A program made the translations under genes and the position numbers. From positions 62,001 through 126,000 of the forward strand of contig DATLGL010000027.1 of assembly GCA_035540495.1 (NCBI GenBank): a stretch of 64,000 nucleotides of DNA, read 5' to 3'. Positions 43,399 through 51,101 of the stretch are shown here, one piece after another. Under the pieces are notes generated by a model, which was given only the letters and a program-made list of their open reading frames with translations, was not told the DNA's origin and did no database searches. This DNA comes from DASVEG01 sp035540495. Its GTDB lineage: Bacteria > Actinomycetota > Acidimicrobiia > Acidimicrobiales > CADCTF01. Each line of letters opens with the position of its first letter. Position 1 is the stretch's first letter.

Positions 43399-44220
43399 CT
43401 ACTCGAACACGCACGTCACCCGCAGCTCGACGCTGGAGCGGCTCGGCTGGCCGAGCGCGACCTCCGGGTCCCGGTACGCGGAGTGCGGGGTCCAGTACGG
43501 CTCGCCCGTCGCGACCATCGCGGTGTCGAACGTGCGGAACGCGACGACCTCGTCGACCTGCATCCGGTCGAACCCGTACCACTCGTGGGCCGACGGGTCG
43601 CGCGGCGCCTCGAAGCCGAGCGCTTCGAAGTCGAACCCGCCCCCGGCGTAGTTCGTGACGGGGAACGGACGGATCGCCCGCCGCGGCACGGTTCGGGCAT
43701 CGCACCACGCGAGCGGCATGTCCATCTTCACGGGCCCGACGTTGCGCCAGAACTGCAGCACGAGGAGCCGTTCCGCCCGCGCGACGTCACGGCCGCGGAG
43801 GCCCGCGGCCTCCAGCGCCGCCGCCTCCTCAGGACCCGGCTTCCGGTAACGGTCTCGAAGGAGCTGCTCGTAGGAGTCGGCGAAGTCGCAGTGGACGAGC
43901 GGGATCGGCGCGAGGTCGTGGTGCGCGCGTGCCTGCTCGGGGTTCCGCTTGATGTGCCCGATCAGGAGGGTGTGGTCCGCGCCGGAGAGCTCCTTCGCGA
44001 TCGCCTGCATCTCCGGGTAGTGGACGGAGCAGATCTGGTCGTCGTCGCCCCAGTCGGTGACGTCGGATGCGTGCGAGAGGAGCTGGAACCCGCACGTCTC
44101 CCATCCAGGCAGGTCGGCAGCCCGGCCGTCGTGGATCGTGACATCCACCGCGCCCGACGAGGTCGGCCCCCCGAAGTACTGGAGGGTCGTCGTGCAGAGC
44201 GCAGGAGCGAGGGTGGTCAC
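43399..44220 (-). CDS. CmcJ/AsaB-like putative oxygenase (GA4-desaturase-type family)
   Basis: The 273-residue protein resembles the CmcJ/AsaB/NvfI family, non-haem-iron-like enzymes of cephamycin 7-alpha-hydroxylation and fungal secondary metabolism. The support is the segment 'LQFWRNVGPVKMDMPLAWCDARTV', followed by 'FDRMQVDEVVAFRTFDTAM' and 'WTPHSAYRDPEVALG', the usual order of conserved Trp, Asp and His-Ser/Ala blocks. No secondary-metabolite cluster surrounds it. The substrate is unknown; hydroxylation or desaturation is inferred from family only. Start ATG at 44220; the next gene upstream is the nucleotidyltransferase. Confidence 0.7.
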   Translation of the reverse strand: MTTLAPALCTTTLQYFGGPTSSGAVDVTIHDGRAADLPGWETCGFQLLSHASDVTDWGDDDQICSVHYPEMQAIAKELSGADHTLLIGHIKRNPEQARAHHDLAPIPLVHCDFADSYEQLLRDRYRKPGPEEAAALEAAGLRGRDVARAERLLVLQFWRNVGPVKMDMPLAWCDARTVPRRAIRPFPVTNYAGGGFDFEALGFEAPRDPSAHEWYGFDRMQVDEVVAFRTFDTAMVATGEPYWTPHSAYRDPEVALGQPSRSSVELRVTCVFE

Positions 44221-44244
44221 GCGCCCGAGCGTACGACGGCGGGG

Positions 44245-44778
44245 TCAGAGGAGCGACTGGAATCGCACGGTCGCCGCATCGTCCGCGCCCAGGAGGCGCA
44301 CGAGCACCCCGAGGACCCGGTCGACGTCGACCGCCCGCGCTTCGACCATCGCCTCGAGGTCGGCCCAGTCCTTCGTCCGGTTGAAGAACGCCTTGAAGAC
44401 GGCGAGCGCATGGCAACCGAGGACCGGGATGGTCGAACCTTCGAACGGGACCTCGCGGATCTCGGTGGCCACCTGACGGTGGAAGTCGTGGACGTCCAGG
44501 AACACGTCGACGGGCGTCTCCTCCCACCAGACGCGCACCTGGCCGTCGCGGCGCGCGAGCTCCCGATCGGCGGGACGCACGGCGACACCCTCGGGCATCG
44601 CGTCGAACACTCGATCCGCATCGTCGGGCGGCACGAAGACGTTGACGTCGATGTCGCGCGTGCCCCGGGGCTCGAACGTGCAGTACGCCAGCGCGATCGC
44701 ACCGCCGAAGGCGTGCGCCAGCCTTCTCCTGTCGAGCGCATCGTGGATGGCGACCATGCGATCGCCGAGGAGGCTCAA
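44245..44778 (-). CDS. Nucleotidyltransferase-fold protein (AbiEii/MNT-like), candidate toxin
   Basis: The roughly 177-residue protein has a nucleotidyltransferase-like centre: 'HAFGGAIALAYCTFEPRGTRDIDVNVF' (GGx(n)RGTRDIDV). This is close to the GG...T.D.D. pattern of AbiEii- and MNT-type antidefence or toxin nucleotidyltransferases. The later 'VDVFLDVHDFHRQVA' supplies a further Asp. It follows an XRE regulator gene whose TGA it overlaps (TTGA), giving the TTG start at 44778; an ATG at 44757 is the alternative. XRE plus nucleotidyltransferase pairs are known type-IV-like toxin-antitoxin or phage-defence modules, so that role is plausible but unproven. Confidence 0.72.
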   Translation of the reverse strand: MSLLGDRMVAIHDALDRRRLAHAFGGAIALAYCTFEPRGTRDIDVNVFVPPDDADRVFDAMPEGVAVRPADRELARRDGQVRVWWEETPVDVFLDVHDFHRQVATEIREVPFEGSTIPVLGCHALAVFKAFFNRTKDWADLEAMVEARAVDVDRVLGVLVRLLGADDAATVRFQSLL

Positions 44779-45092
44779 CCGATCCGTTCGAGGAACGTCG
44801 GCCCGCCGAGGGTCCGGCTGCGGCGAAACGGCAGCGACTCGGCGAGGTCGAGCACCTGGGAGAGCAGGCGCCCGGCCCGATCGAGATCGATGCCGCTGGT
44901 GGGGACGACGGAGACGTCGCAAGCGGCCGCCGCGACCAGTCTGGCCAGCGCGTCCGCGCCCGGTTCCCTCGTGCCCCGCTCGTAGGCGTTCACGACAGAT
45001 CGCGGCATGCCCGCCCGCCGCGCCAGGTCGGCCTGCGAGAGTCCGCTGCGGCGCCGTGCCGTGCGGATCAGCGTGGGTGCGGCGTTCGCCAT
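44775..45092 (-). CDS. XRE-family HTH regulator, candidate antitoxin
   Basis: The 105-residue protein has a Cro/C1-type helix-turn-helix in its first 60 residues ('LIRTARRRSGLSQADLARRAGMPRSVVNAYERGTREP'). A C-terminal segment follows with an acidic/leucine helix ('DRAGRLLSQVLDLAESLPFRRS'), similar in layout to AbiEi-like regulators, although the fold is not certain. The ATG at 45092 was chosen over a longer open frame that reads out of frame with the promoter. A perfect palindrome 21 bases upstream is a likely operator. Overlap with the next gene (TTGA) marks a two-gene module. Confidence 0.8.
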   Translation of the reverse strand: MANAAPTLIRTARRRSGLSQADLARRAGMPRSVVNAYERGTREPGADALARLVAAAACDVSVVPTSGIDLDRAGRLLSQVLDLAESLPFRRSRTLGGPTFLERIG

Positions 45093-45112
45093 CAGGCTCC
45101 ATCGTACCGCGT

Positions 45113-45126
45113 TAGCGGATCCGCTA
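45113..45126. promoter_or_regulatory. Palindrome upstream of the XRE gene (putative operator)
   Basis: TAGCGGATCCGCTA (45113-45126) is a perfect 14-base palindrome, 20 bases upstream of the XRE start codon. XRE-type antitoxins typically bind such sites to autoregulate, so this is a likely operator. Confidence 0.6.
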
Positions 45127-45174
45127 CACCGGCCGCGGCCGCCGTCGCTCGGTCTCGTCGACGGCTCGAGCGGG

Positions 45175-45927
45175 CTAGCTTCCTTCCTCGCCGCCGGCAC
45201 GGCCGTGCTTCCAGTAGCCCCGCACCGTGCACTGAGACCGCGGCAGGCCTCGCTGCTCGAACAGATGCTTCCGGATCCGCTGCACGGCGGCCGCCTCGCC
45301 GGCCACCCACACCCGCGCGCCGTCGGGGATGACGGCGGCCTCGACCGCGCGGACGAGGCTGTCGCCCGGCGGCGCGTCCGGTTCGGCCACGTGCCACGAA
45401 GCGTCGATGTGCGGGATGGTCGCCGCGGGGTCTGCGACCTCGACGTCGACCGTCACCGCAGTGGAACTCGGTACCGCTTCGAGGAGCTGGCCGATCGCCG
45501 GCAGCGCGGTCTCGTCGCCCGCGATGACGAACGCCGGCGCTGCGGTGTCGAGGTCGTACCCGCGCCCGGGACCCGAGATCGCCACCTCGTCGCCCGGCGA
45601 AGCGACGTCCACCCAGGCAGACATCGCTCCCCCGTCGTGGCGGACGATCTCGACATCGAGCGTGAGAGCCTCCGGATCGAACCGCAGAGGCGTGAGCGTT
45701 CGGATGACGGGGCGGGTGCCGTCGGCAAGGAGGAACTCGTTGCCGTTCCACGTCGGCTTCTCGTGCGAGAGCAGCAGCCGGACGCTCGCGGCCAGACCGG
45801 GATGCTCGAAGCCGTCGAGGTCGTCGCCGCCGAGGGTGACCCGATGCAGGCGGGACGTCACCGGCTCGAGACCCCGGACGGTCACGCGCCGGAAGCGGGG
45901 CGGCTCGCGGCGGAGGCGGAGGGACAT
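45175..45927 (-). CDS. Siderophore-interacting FAD-binding protein (SIP/ViuB-like)
   Basis: A 250-residue ferredoxin-reductase-like flavoprotein. The FAD-binding barrel ends in 'RTLTPLRFDPE' (the R-x-(Y/T)-(S/T) FAD motif, here RTLT). A NAD(P)-type domain with 'FVIAGDETALPAIGQLLEAV' and 'ARVWVAGEAAAVQRIRKHLFEQRG' follows. It matches the siderophore-interacting protein family, which reduces ferric siderophores to release iron in the cytoplasm. The start is the ATG at 45927; a GTG at 45936 is three codons upstream. It is divergent from the F420 oxidoreductase with only 37 bases between starts. No siderophore biosynthesis gene is present. Confidence 0.9.
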   Translation of the reverse strand: MSLRLRREPPRFRRVTVRGLEPVTSRLHRVTLGGDDLDGFEHPGLAASVRLLLSHEKPTWNGNEFLLADGTRPVIRTLTPLRFDPEALTLDVEIVRHDGGAMSAWVDVASPGDEVAISGPGRGYDLDTAAPAFVIAGDETALPAIGQLLEAVPSSTAVTVDVEVADPAATIPHIDASWHVAEPDAPPGDSLVRAVEAAVIPDGARVWVAGEAAAVQRIRKHLFEQRGLPRSQCTVRGYWKHGRAGGEEGS

Positions 45928-45964
45928 CGCGCCCACGTTACGGCCGCCCGATAGCGTCGCCGCG

Positions 45965-46798
45965 ATGAGGTTCGGCATCGACGTGGCCCAGCAGCGGATG
46001 CCCTGGGACGAGATCGTCAGCAGGGTCCAGTTCGGCGAGCAGCTTGGCTTCGACGGTGCATGGGGCTTCGATCACTTCCAGCCGATGTACGGCGAGGGCC
46101 CCGGCGAGACCTTCGACGGCATGACCACGCTCGCGGCCCTGGCCGGGGTCACCTCCACGATCCGCCTCGGTCTGCTCGTCACCGGTGTCACCTATCGGCA
46201 CCCTTCGGTGTTCGCCACCCAGGCCGTCACCGTCGACCACGCCTCGCACGGCCGCCTCGAGCTGTCGCTCGGAGCTGCGTGGTTCGAGCACGAGCACCGG
46301 GCGCTCGGCATACCCTTCCCGCCAACCGCCGCGCGGTTCGACCTCCTCGAAGACGCGCTCGAGATCCTCACCCGTTTGATGACCGGCGAGCGCGTCTCCT
46401 ACGACGGGAAGATCGTGTCCATCGCCGACGCCCAGGTGCGGCCGGTGCCGGTGCAGCAGCCGCACCCGCCGATCTGGATCGGCGGGAACGGGCCTCGCCG
46501 CACGCTCCCCCTCGTCGCGCGGTACGCCGATGTGTGGCATGCGTTCGGGACCCCGAACTCGCTGCAGGAGGCGAGCGCGAGGGTCGACCAGCTGGCCGAG
46601 GCTGCGGGACGAGATCCGTCGGCGATCGCGCGCGCCGGCTCGCTGTCGTTGTCGGACGACTTCGACACCGTCCGGAAGTACGTGTCGAAGTGGCGCGACC
46701 GCGGCTGGTCGTACCTCGTGTGCGGGTGGCCCGACGAAGGACGGCAGCGGGTCGAGGAGTTCGCCACCGAAGTCATGCCGGAGTTCCTGGAACCTTGA
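45965..46798 (+). CDS. LLM-class F420-dependent oxidoreductase
   Basis: A 277-residue luciferase-like fold protein with 'MRFGIDVAQQRMPWDEIVSRVQFGEQLGFDGAWGFDHFQPMYG', 'IRLGLLVTGVTYRHPSVFATQAVTVDHASHGRLELSLGAAWFEHEHRALG' and 'PPIWIGGNGPRRTLPLVARYAD', all landmark blocks of the F420-dependent LLM family (each quoted as short parts). It would reduce or oxidise a substrate with coenzyme F420. The ATG is at 45965. A TTGA overlap couples it to the downstream MFS exporter, so it may act on a compound that is then exported, such as a drug or metabolite. Confidence 0.92.
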   Translation: MRFGIDVAQQRMPWDEIVSRVQFGEQLGFDGAWGFDHFQPMYGEGPGETFDGMTTLAALAGVTSTIRLGLLVTGVTYRHPSVFATQAVTVDHASHGRLELSLGAAWFEHEHRALGIPFPPTAARFDLLEDALEILTRLMTGERVSYDGKIVSIADAQVRPVPVQQPHPPIWIGGNGPRRTLPLVARYADVWHAFGTPNSLQEASARVDQLAEAAGRDPSAIARAGSLSLSDDFDTVRKYVSKWRDRGWSYLVCGWPDEGRQRVEEFATEVMPEFLEP

Positions 46799-48048
46799 CC
46801 ACGACCCCCGCAGCACCGGTCGAACCGGCACCCGGCGCACCGAGGATCCTCGCCGCGTTCAGCGAGCCGGCGTTCCGGCTGCTGTGGGTCAACACGTTCC
46901 TCTTCGCGCTGGTGCAGTCGACGCAGCGCTTCACCTTCGTCTGGCTCGTCCTCGAGTTGGGAAGAGGCGCCGACGCCTCCGGGCTCGTCCTCTTCGCGAT
47001 CGGCCTGCCGGTGTTCCTCGTCGTGCTGCCTGCAGGGGCCATGAGCGACCGCGTCGACCGGCGCCTGCTGCTCGTCTCGAGCCAAGGCGGCGCCCTCTTG
47101 ATGACCGCCCTCACCGCGCTGCTCGTGGGCACCGACAACGCGTCGATCCCCGTCACGCTCGCGCTGGCGTTCGGCCTCGGCGCGGCGCTCGCGTTCGGGC
47201 AGCCCGTCCGCACCGCCGTCCTGCCCTCGCTGGTGCCGCGAGAGCGACTGATGAACGCCATCGTGCTCACGACGATCGGGATGAACATCTCGATGATCGC
47301 GGGGCCTGCGCTGGGCGGAGCAGCCATCGCCCTGTGGGGGCTCGGTGGCGCCTTCGCCGCGCAGGCGGTCCTCTACGCGATCGGCCTCGTCGTGCTGCTG
47401 CCCTTGAAGCTGCCCGTCGTGACCGACCGGCCGGCGCGGCGGAAGTTGCGGGTGGAGATCGCGGAGGGCATGCGGTTCGTCGGGCGGCATCGTGAGATCC
47501 GTGCCCTCTTCGTCCTCCTCGCGGCGTCTGGCATCTTGATGCTGGGGCCGTACCAGGCGCTGATGCCGAAGATCGCCCGTGACCAGCTCGGCCGGGACGC
47601 ACTCGGAGCGAGCCTGCTCTTCGTCTTCCTCGGGCTCGGGATGGCATGCACGTCGCTCTGGCTCGCCGCGCGGCGCGACCTGTCGAACAAGGGCGCCTGG
47701 TTCGCGGGGTTCCTGGTGATCGGCGGGCTCACCCAGTCGGCCCTCGGCCTGTCGACCGTGTACGTGCTGAGCGCCGCGCTCATGTTCTTCTGGGGCGTCG
47801 GCGGCGGCCTCTACATGAACCTGAACCAGACGCTCATCCAGTCGCACACACCGAACGAGGTGATGGGACGCGTCATGTCGCTGCACACCCTCGCCATGGT
47901 CGGGCTGTCACCGATCGGCGCGCTGTTGGGAGGCGTCGTCGCGACGGCCGCAGGTGCACCGGCGACCGTTGCGGCCGCCGGCGTGATCATGAGCGTCATC
48001 GCCGTGATCGTTCTCGTACGGGTCGATTCGATCCGCACGATGAGCTGA
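46795..48048 (+). CDS. MFS transporter (MFS_3-like exporter)
   Basis: The 417-residue twelve-helix transporter has 'PAFRLLWVNTFLFALVQS' at helix 1, the A-motif 'GAMSDRVDRRLLLV', 'RERLMNAIVLTTIGMNISMIAGPALGG' and 'PNEVMGRVMSLHTLAMVGLSPIGALLGG', the MFS_3 signature near helix 11. It starts at a TTG (46795) overlapping the F420 oxidoreductase stop, a rare start explained by the TTGA junction. It ends one base before the convergent VWA gene. The cargo is unknown. It belongs to the same family as the exporters at 1-927 and 38322. Confidence 0.88.
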   Translation: MTTTPAAPVEPAPGAPRILAAFSEPAFRLLWVNTFLFALVQSTQRFTFVWLVLELGRGADASGLVLFAIGLPVFLVVLPAGAMSDRVDRRLLLVSSQGGALLMTALTALLVGTDNASIPVTLALAFGLGAALAFGQPVRTAVLPSLVPRERLMNAIVLTTIGMNISMIAGPALGGAAIALWGLGGAFAAQAVLYAIGLVVLLPLKLPVVTDRPARRKLRVEIAEGMRFVGRHREIRALFVLLAASGILMLGPYQALMPKIARDQLGRDALGASLLFVFLGLGMACTSLWLAARRDLSNKGAWFAGFLVIGGLTQSALGLSTVYVLSAALMFFWGVGGGLYMNLNQTLIQSHTPNEVMGRVMSLHTLAMVGLSPIGALLGGVVATAAGAPATVAAAGVIMSVIAVIVLVRVDSIRTMS

Positions 48049-48741
48049 TCAGTAGCGCTCCCGGCGATCCTCCTCGGCCGACTTCCCGGTCTCCACGAAG
48101 AACGACTCCTTCGCTGCGGCTCTCGCCGCCGGCGATGCCGCGCGGTGCCGCTTCATGGCGGCGTCGAGGCTGGAGTACGCCAGGCGGGCGCCGTGGCCGT
48201 CGGGCGCGAACGCCTGCGTCGACCCGGCGGCGTGGCCGATGGCGCCGCCTTCGGCGTACGCGTCGAGGCCCGCGCCGAGGAAGACGAACGTCCAGCCCGC
48301 TTCCTCCTTCGCCTTCACCATGCGTTGGACGTCGGCGCGGGTGTACCGGACGCTCGAGTTCTCCTCTCCGTCGGTGAAGGTGACGAACACGATGTCCTCC
48401 GCCTGACGCCCAAGCGCTCGACGCTCTTCGACTCGTCCGGCCGCGCGGCCGATGAGGTGAGCCGTCGCGTCGTAGAGGGGCGTGCCGCCACGCGGCTGGA
48501 ACCGCTCGTGGGTCAGCTCCGGCACGTGGTTGAGAGGGAGCCCGTCGGCGATCACCTCGAACGGGTCGACGGTGTCGAACTGGACGAGGGTCATGCGCGC
48601 GAAGCCGGGCTCGGCCCGCTGCGACGCGAGGAACCCGTTGAACCCGCCGATGACGTCCGCCGCCATGCTCGCCATCGACCCGGTCCGGTCGAGGAGGAAG
48701 TAGATGTGGGTGGTCTGTTTGGTGTCGTTGCGCTGTGTCAT
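48049..48741 (-). CDS. VWA (von Willebrand factor A) domain protein
   Basis: The 230-residue cytoplasmic protein is mainly one VWA domain. The MIDAS is complete in outline: 'FLLDRTGSMASM' (DxTGS), 'RGGTPLYDAT' (Thr) and 'VFVTFTDGEENSS' (Asp). The C-terminal 'HAAGSTQAFAPDGHGARLAYSSLDAAMKRHR' to 'RRERY' is charged and may be a partner-binding tail. It probably binds a protein through a metal-dependent contact; no MoxR ATPase is adjacent. The ATG at 48741 was chosen; a longer upstream ATG (48778) would place the start within the palindrome. It is divergent from a sigma-like gene. Confidence 0.88.
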   Translation of the reverse strand: MTQRNDTKQTTHIYFLLDRTGSMASMAADVIGGFNGFLASQRAEPGFARMTLVQFDTVDPFEVIADGLPLNHVPELTHERFQPRGGTPLYDATAHLIGRAAGRVEERRALGRQAEDIVFVTFTDGEENSSVRYTRADVQRMVKAKEEAGWTFVFLGAGLDAYAEGGAIGHAAGSTQAFAPDGHGARLAYSSLDAAMKRHRAASPAARAAAKESFFVETGKSAEEDRRERY

Positions 48742-48769
48742 ACCGGCACCGACGGCGAGGCCCTGTCGA

Positions 48770-48783
48770 TGTGACATGTCACA
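48770..48783. promoter_or_regulatory. CRP-like palindrome between the VWA and sigma-like genes
   Basis: TGTGACATGTCACA (48770-48783) is a perfect 14-base palindrome. It carries TGTGA/TCACA half-sites, but with a 4-base spacer instead of the 6 bases of a true CRP site. It is 28 bases upstream of the VWA ATG. A shorter GTGA...TCAC element lies at 48812-48822. Confidence 0.45.
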
Positions 48784-48847
48784 ACGCGGCGTCGTCTGCG
48801 TCGATGGTCTCGTGAGCGTCACATCCGACTGGTACGAGTAGAGGCAC

Positions 48848-49543
48848 ATGGGCGGAGCTTCCACGACCCCTCTTGCGCAGATGTACGCGTGGCTCGCGGA
48901 CGATGAGGCTCGCGCGGCCGCGGCAGCCGAGCTGCACCGGCGTGCGCTGCCCGTGGTGCTCGTCGACGACGTCCTCGGGGCCGCCGCGCTCGCGGTGGCG
49001 AGCCTCGAGCCGGCATCGCTCGCCGGGATCGACAACCCGATCGGCTACGTGCGCCGGGTGGTGACGACCAAGGCGATCGACCTCCTCCGGGGCCGCATCC
49101 GAACGCAGACGCACGAGCGGGAGCTCCACCCGTGGGACGAAGACGATGACGACGCCGGCCTCGACCTTCCTGCGCCGGGTGCTGCCTCCGTCGCCGACGA
49201 CGTGGTCGCGGGCGAGACGGAGGACGCGCTCCGAGTCGCACTCCACCGCCTGCTCGCTCGACGCCGGCCGTGGATCGCCGCGGCGGGCATGACGGCGCTG
49301 ACCCTCGCTGTGCACCGTGACGTCGCTCTGCCCCGGGCGGTCCCTTCGCCAGAGGGCGCGGCACCCGGACAAGCCGACCGGTGGGCTGCGCTGTGGCTGG
49401 CGGGTGAACGCCACTGCTTCGCAACGCAGAGCCGAGCCGAAGACGCCGCGATGCGCCAGCGTCGTTCACGGGCGCTCCGGGCGATCGACGAGATCCTGCT
49501 CGAAGCGGCGCACGCGATCGGCCTGGAGCCGGCCGATGGCTGA
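48848..49543 (+). CDS. Sigma-factor-like protein (partial region 2)
   Basis: The 231-residue protein shows 'NPIGYVRRVVTTKAIDLLRGRIRTQTHERE', which resembles region 2 of ECF sigma factors, followed by an acidic linker ('WDEDDDDAGLDLP'). A C-terminal region with 'PWIAAAGMTALTLAVHRDV' and 'MRQRRSRALRAIDEIL' follows; the former is only vaguely like a region 4. It may be a divergent sigma factor or another DNA-associated regulator. AGAGG stands 5 bases before the ATG. It overlaps the next gene by 8 bases, so the two are coupled. No anti-sigma factor is recognised. Confidence 0.62.
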   Translation: MGGASTTPLAQMYAWLADDEARAAAAAELHRRALPVVLVDDVLGAAALAVASLEPASLAGIDNPIGYVRRVVTTKAIDLLRGRIRTQTHERELHPWDEDDDDAGLDLPAPGAASVADDVVAGETEDALRVALHRLLARRRPWIAAAGMTALTLAVHRDVALPRAVPSPEGAAPGQADRWAALWLAGERHCFATQSRAEDAAMRQRRSRALRAIDEILLEAAHAIGLEPADG

Positions 49544-50762
49544 CCTCCTCCTGGTGCCGGAGCAGCGGCGAGCGGTGTGGGTGCCCGATGCCGAGCAGAT
49601 CGTCGTCATCGGGTGGCGCCCCGGTCCGGCAGGCGTGTCGTCGATCGACCTCACGCCGACACTGCGTCTGTCGGTCGACCACGAGTCACCAGCCACCGTC
49701 ACCGACATCGTCGTCGCCGCGCCCGACGGCCGAGTCGCCGAGGCCGACGCTCGCCTGCTCGCGGCGCTGCTGGGCGACGACGTCACGGCTCGCCTGATGA
49801 CGCTGCGCAAGCCGTGGCGCGGCCGCCCGGTGACGCTTCCGGGTCCGCCGCGCTACGACGAACTCCGCCGGCGGGAGTCGCCGATGAGTCGCCTGACGCT
49901 GGCCGCCGATCTGGCGGACGACCACGACCTCGAGTGGGACGTCCGGGTCGCTGCCGCTTCGGAGGCGAGTCGCCTCCTGTTCGATCACATCGATCTGCTC
50001 GGCGAAGACCTCCTCACCCGGATCGGTCGCCCCTTGCGGCGAGTGAGCCACGAGCCGATGTCGCCGGCGATGCTCGACGCGCTGCTCAACCGGTACCGGC
50101 GCAGCGATGATACGAACGCCGCGGGCGCAGCGTTCGACGCCGTCTCGCGACCCACGGTCGCTGCGCGAGCCGCAGCCGCGCCTGCGGCGGTGAAGCGCCT
50201 GGCTGCCGTCGAGCGCGAGGTCACAGCAGACGATGCGATCGAGGTCGACGCGTCGACCGGTGCCCGGGCTCGGGCCTGGCTCGACGAAGGCGGAAACGTC
50301 CGGATGAACGGGCCTCGCTCGCTCGAGGGCGACTGGGCGCGCGTGTTCCGGCGGAAGGGTGCGCTGCTCCTCGGGCTCTCACCGCTGCTCGCCGACGACT
50401 CGCGCGATCGCACGGCCGGCGTCGACGCGATCGTCGTGATCCCGTCGGGCTACGGGCCCGAAGAGCTCGTCGTCGACGTCACCGACGATCCCGCCGCGCC
50501 GCGCCCGTCACCGCACCTCGTCGAGCTACGACGCGCCGTGCGTGCCGGACGCACCGCGGCTCACCACGACCGCCTCGCCAACACCAGCCAGGCCGCGGCT
50601 GCGTGGCGCGACTGCTCCGAACGATGGCGTTCCCTCGGCGACGAGAGTCGAGCGAACGCAGCCGAGCAGTTCGCGGCCGACCGCCGGCACCGGTTCCGCG
50701 GAGCCGCCGCCGAACCTCTCGTCGCCGACCACGTGTGGGAGCGCCGATGGCCCCGTCGCTGA
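49536..50762 (+). CDS. Hypothetical protein coupled to the sigma-like gene
   Basis: The 408-residue protein has no recognised domain. It begins 'MADLLLVPEQRRAVWVPDAEQIVVIGWRPG' and is soluble, with a beta-rich N-terminal third, a helical middle ('FDHIDLLGEDLLTRIGRPLRR') and a charged helical C-terminus ('WRDCSERWRSLGDESRANAAEQF'). The ATG at 49536 overlaps the sigma-like gene's 3' end by 8 bases, implying co-translation. It could be a partner or inhibitor of that protein, but nothing in the sequence shows it. It ends 15 bases before an exceptional hairpin. Confidence 0.7.
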   Translation: MADLLLVPEQRRAVWVPDAEQIVVIGWRPGPAGVSSIDLTPTLRLSVDHESPATVTDIVVAAPDGRVAEADARLLAALLGDDVTARLMTLRKPWRGRPVTLPGPPRYDELRRRESPMSRLTLAADLADDHDLEWDVRVAAASEASRLLFDHIDLLGEDLLTRIGRPLRRVSHEPMSPAMLDALLNRYRRSDDTNAAGAAFDAVSRPTVAARAAAAPAAVKRLAAVEREVTADDAIEVDASTGARARAWLDEGGNVRMNGPRSLEGDWARVFRRKGALLLGLSPLLADDSRDRTAGVDAIVVIPSGYGPEELVVDVTDDPAAPRPSPHLVELRRAVRAGRTAAHHDRLANTSQAAAAWRDCSERWRSLGDESRANAAEQFAADRRHRFRGAAAEPLVADHVWERRWPRR

Positions 50763-50777
50763 CCCCACCTCGACGAC

Positions 50778-50820
50778 CTGGAGGAAATTCTCCGGACATG
50801 TTCCGGAGAATTTCCTCCAG
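50778..50820. repeat. Perfect 18-bp-arm inverted repeat (long hairpin)
   Basis: Arms CTGGAGGAAATTCTCCGG (50778-50795) and CCGGAGAATTTCCTCCAG (50803-50820) are exact inverted repeats, extended by one A-T pair to a 5-base loop (CATGT). The stem is unusually AT-containing for this genome and has no T-tract. It sits between convergent genes and is followed at once by tandem repeats; terminator or mobile-element (REP/MITE-like) origin are both possible. Confidence 0.9.
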
Positions 50821-50884
50821 ATCGACCAGCGCGGCGCATCGACCAGCGCGGCGCATCGACCAGCGCGGCGCGTCGACCAGCGCT
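50821..50884. repeat. 17-bp tandem repeat, 3.8 copies
   Basis: The unit ATCGACCAGCGCGGCGC recurs at 50821-50837, 50838-50854 and 50855-50871. A partial fourth copy (GTCGACCAGCGC) begins at 50872 and runs into the stop codon of the 72-residue gene at 50883. It directly abuts the long hairpin. Confidence 0.9.
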
Positions 50885-51101
50885 ACGAGCCTTCGATCTT
50901 GCGCCGGATGGCCTCGAGCTCCTCGTCGGCCGCAGCTGCCCGCTCCTGCTGGATCGCCAGCTTCTCCTCTGGCGTCCCGTGCAGCTCGCGTTCACGAGCG
51001 TCGAGCGACCTGTTGGCCCGCTCCTCGAACTCCCGCAGCGCCTCGTCGACGTCCTGCTTCTCGCGCTTCAGCGCCGCCCGCACCCGATCCCAGAAGCTCA
51101 C
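50883..51101 (-). CDS. Small coiled-coil hypothetical protein
   Basis: The 72-residue protein is almost entirely charged helix ('VDEALREFEERANRSLDARERELHG' split over several heptads, then 'EEKLAIQQERAAAADEELEAI') after a short 'MSFWDRVRAALKREKQD' N-terminus. It is compatible with a coiled coil or a helical membrane-peripheral protein. No family is recognised. The GTG start overlaps the TGA of the large triple-fusion gene (GTGA), so it is co-translated with it and may be a small partner. The stop lies in the tandem repeat. Confidence 0.65.
   Translation of the reverse strand: MSFWDRVRAALKREKQDVDEALREFEERANRSLDARERELHGTPEEKLAIQQERAAAADEELEAIRRKIEGS

Noticed and set aside
48770..48783. True CRP binding site
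   Set aside because: The spacer between TGTGA and TCACA is 4 bases instead of 6; kept only as a CRP-like palindrome.
50821..50884. CRISPR array
   Set aside because: The repeats are 17 bases, directly adjacent with no spacers, and no Cas gene is near.
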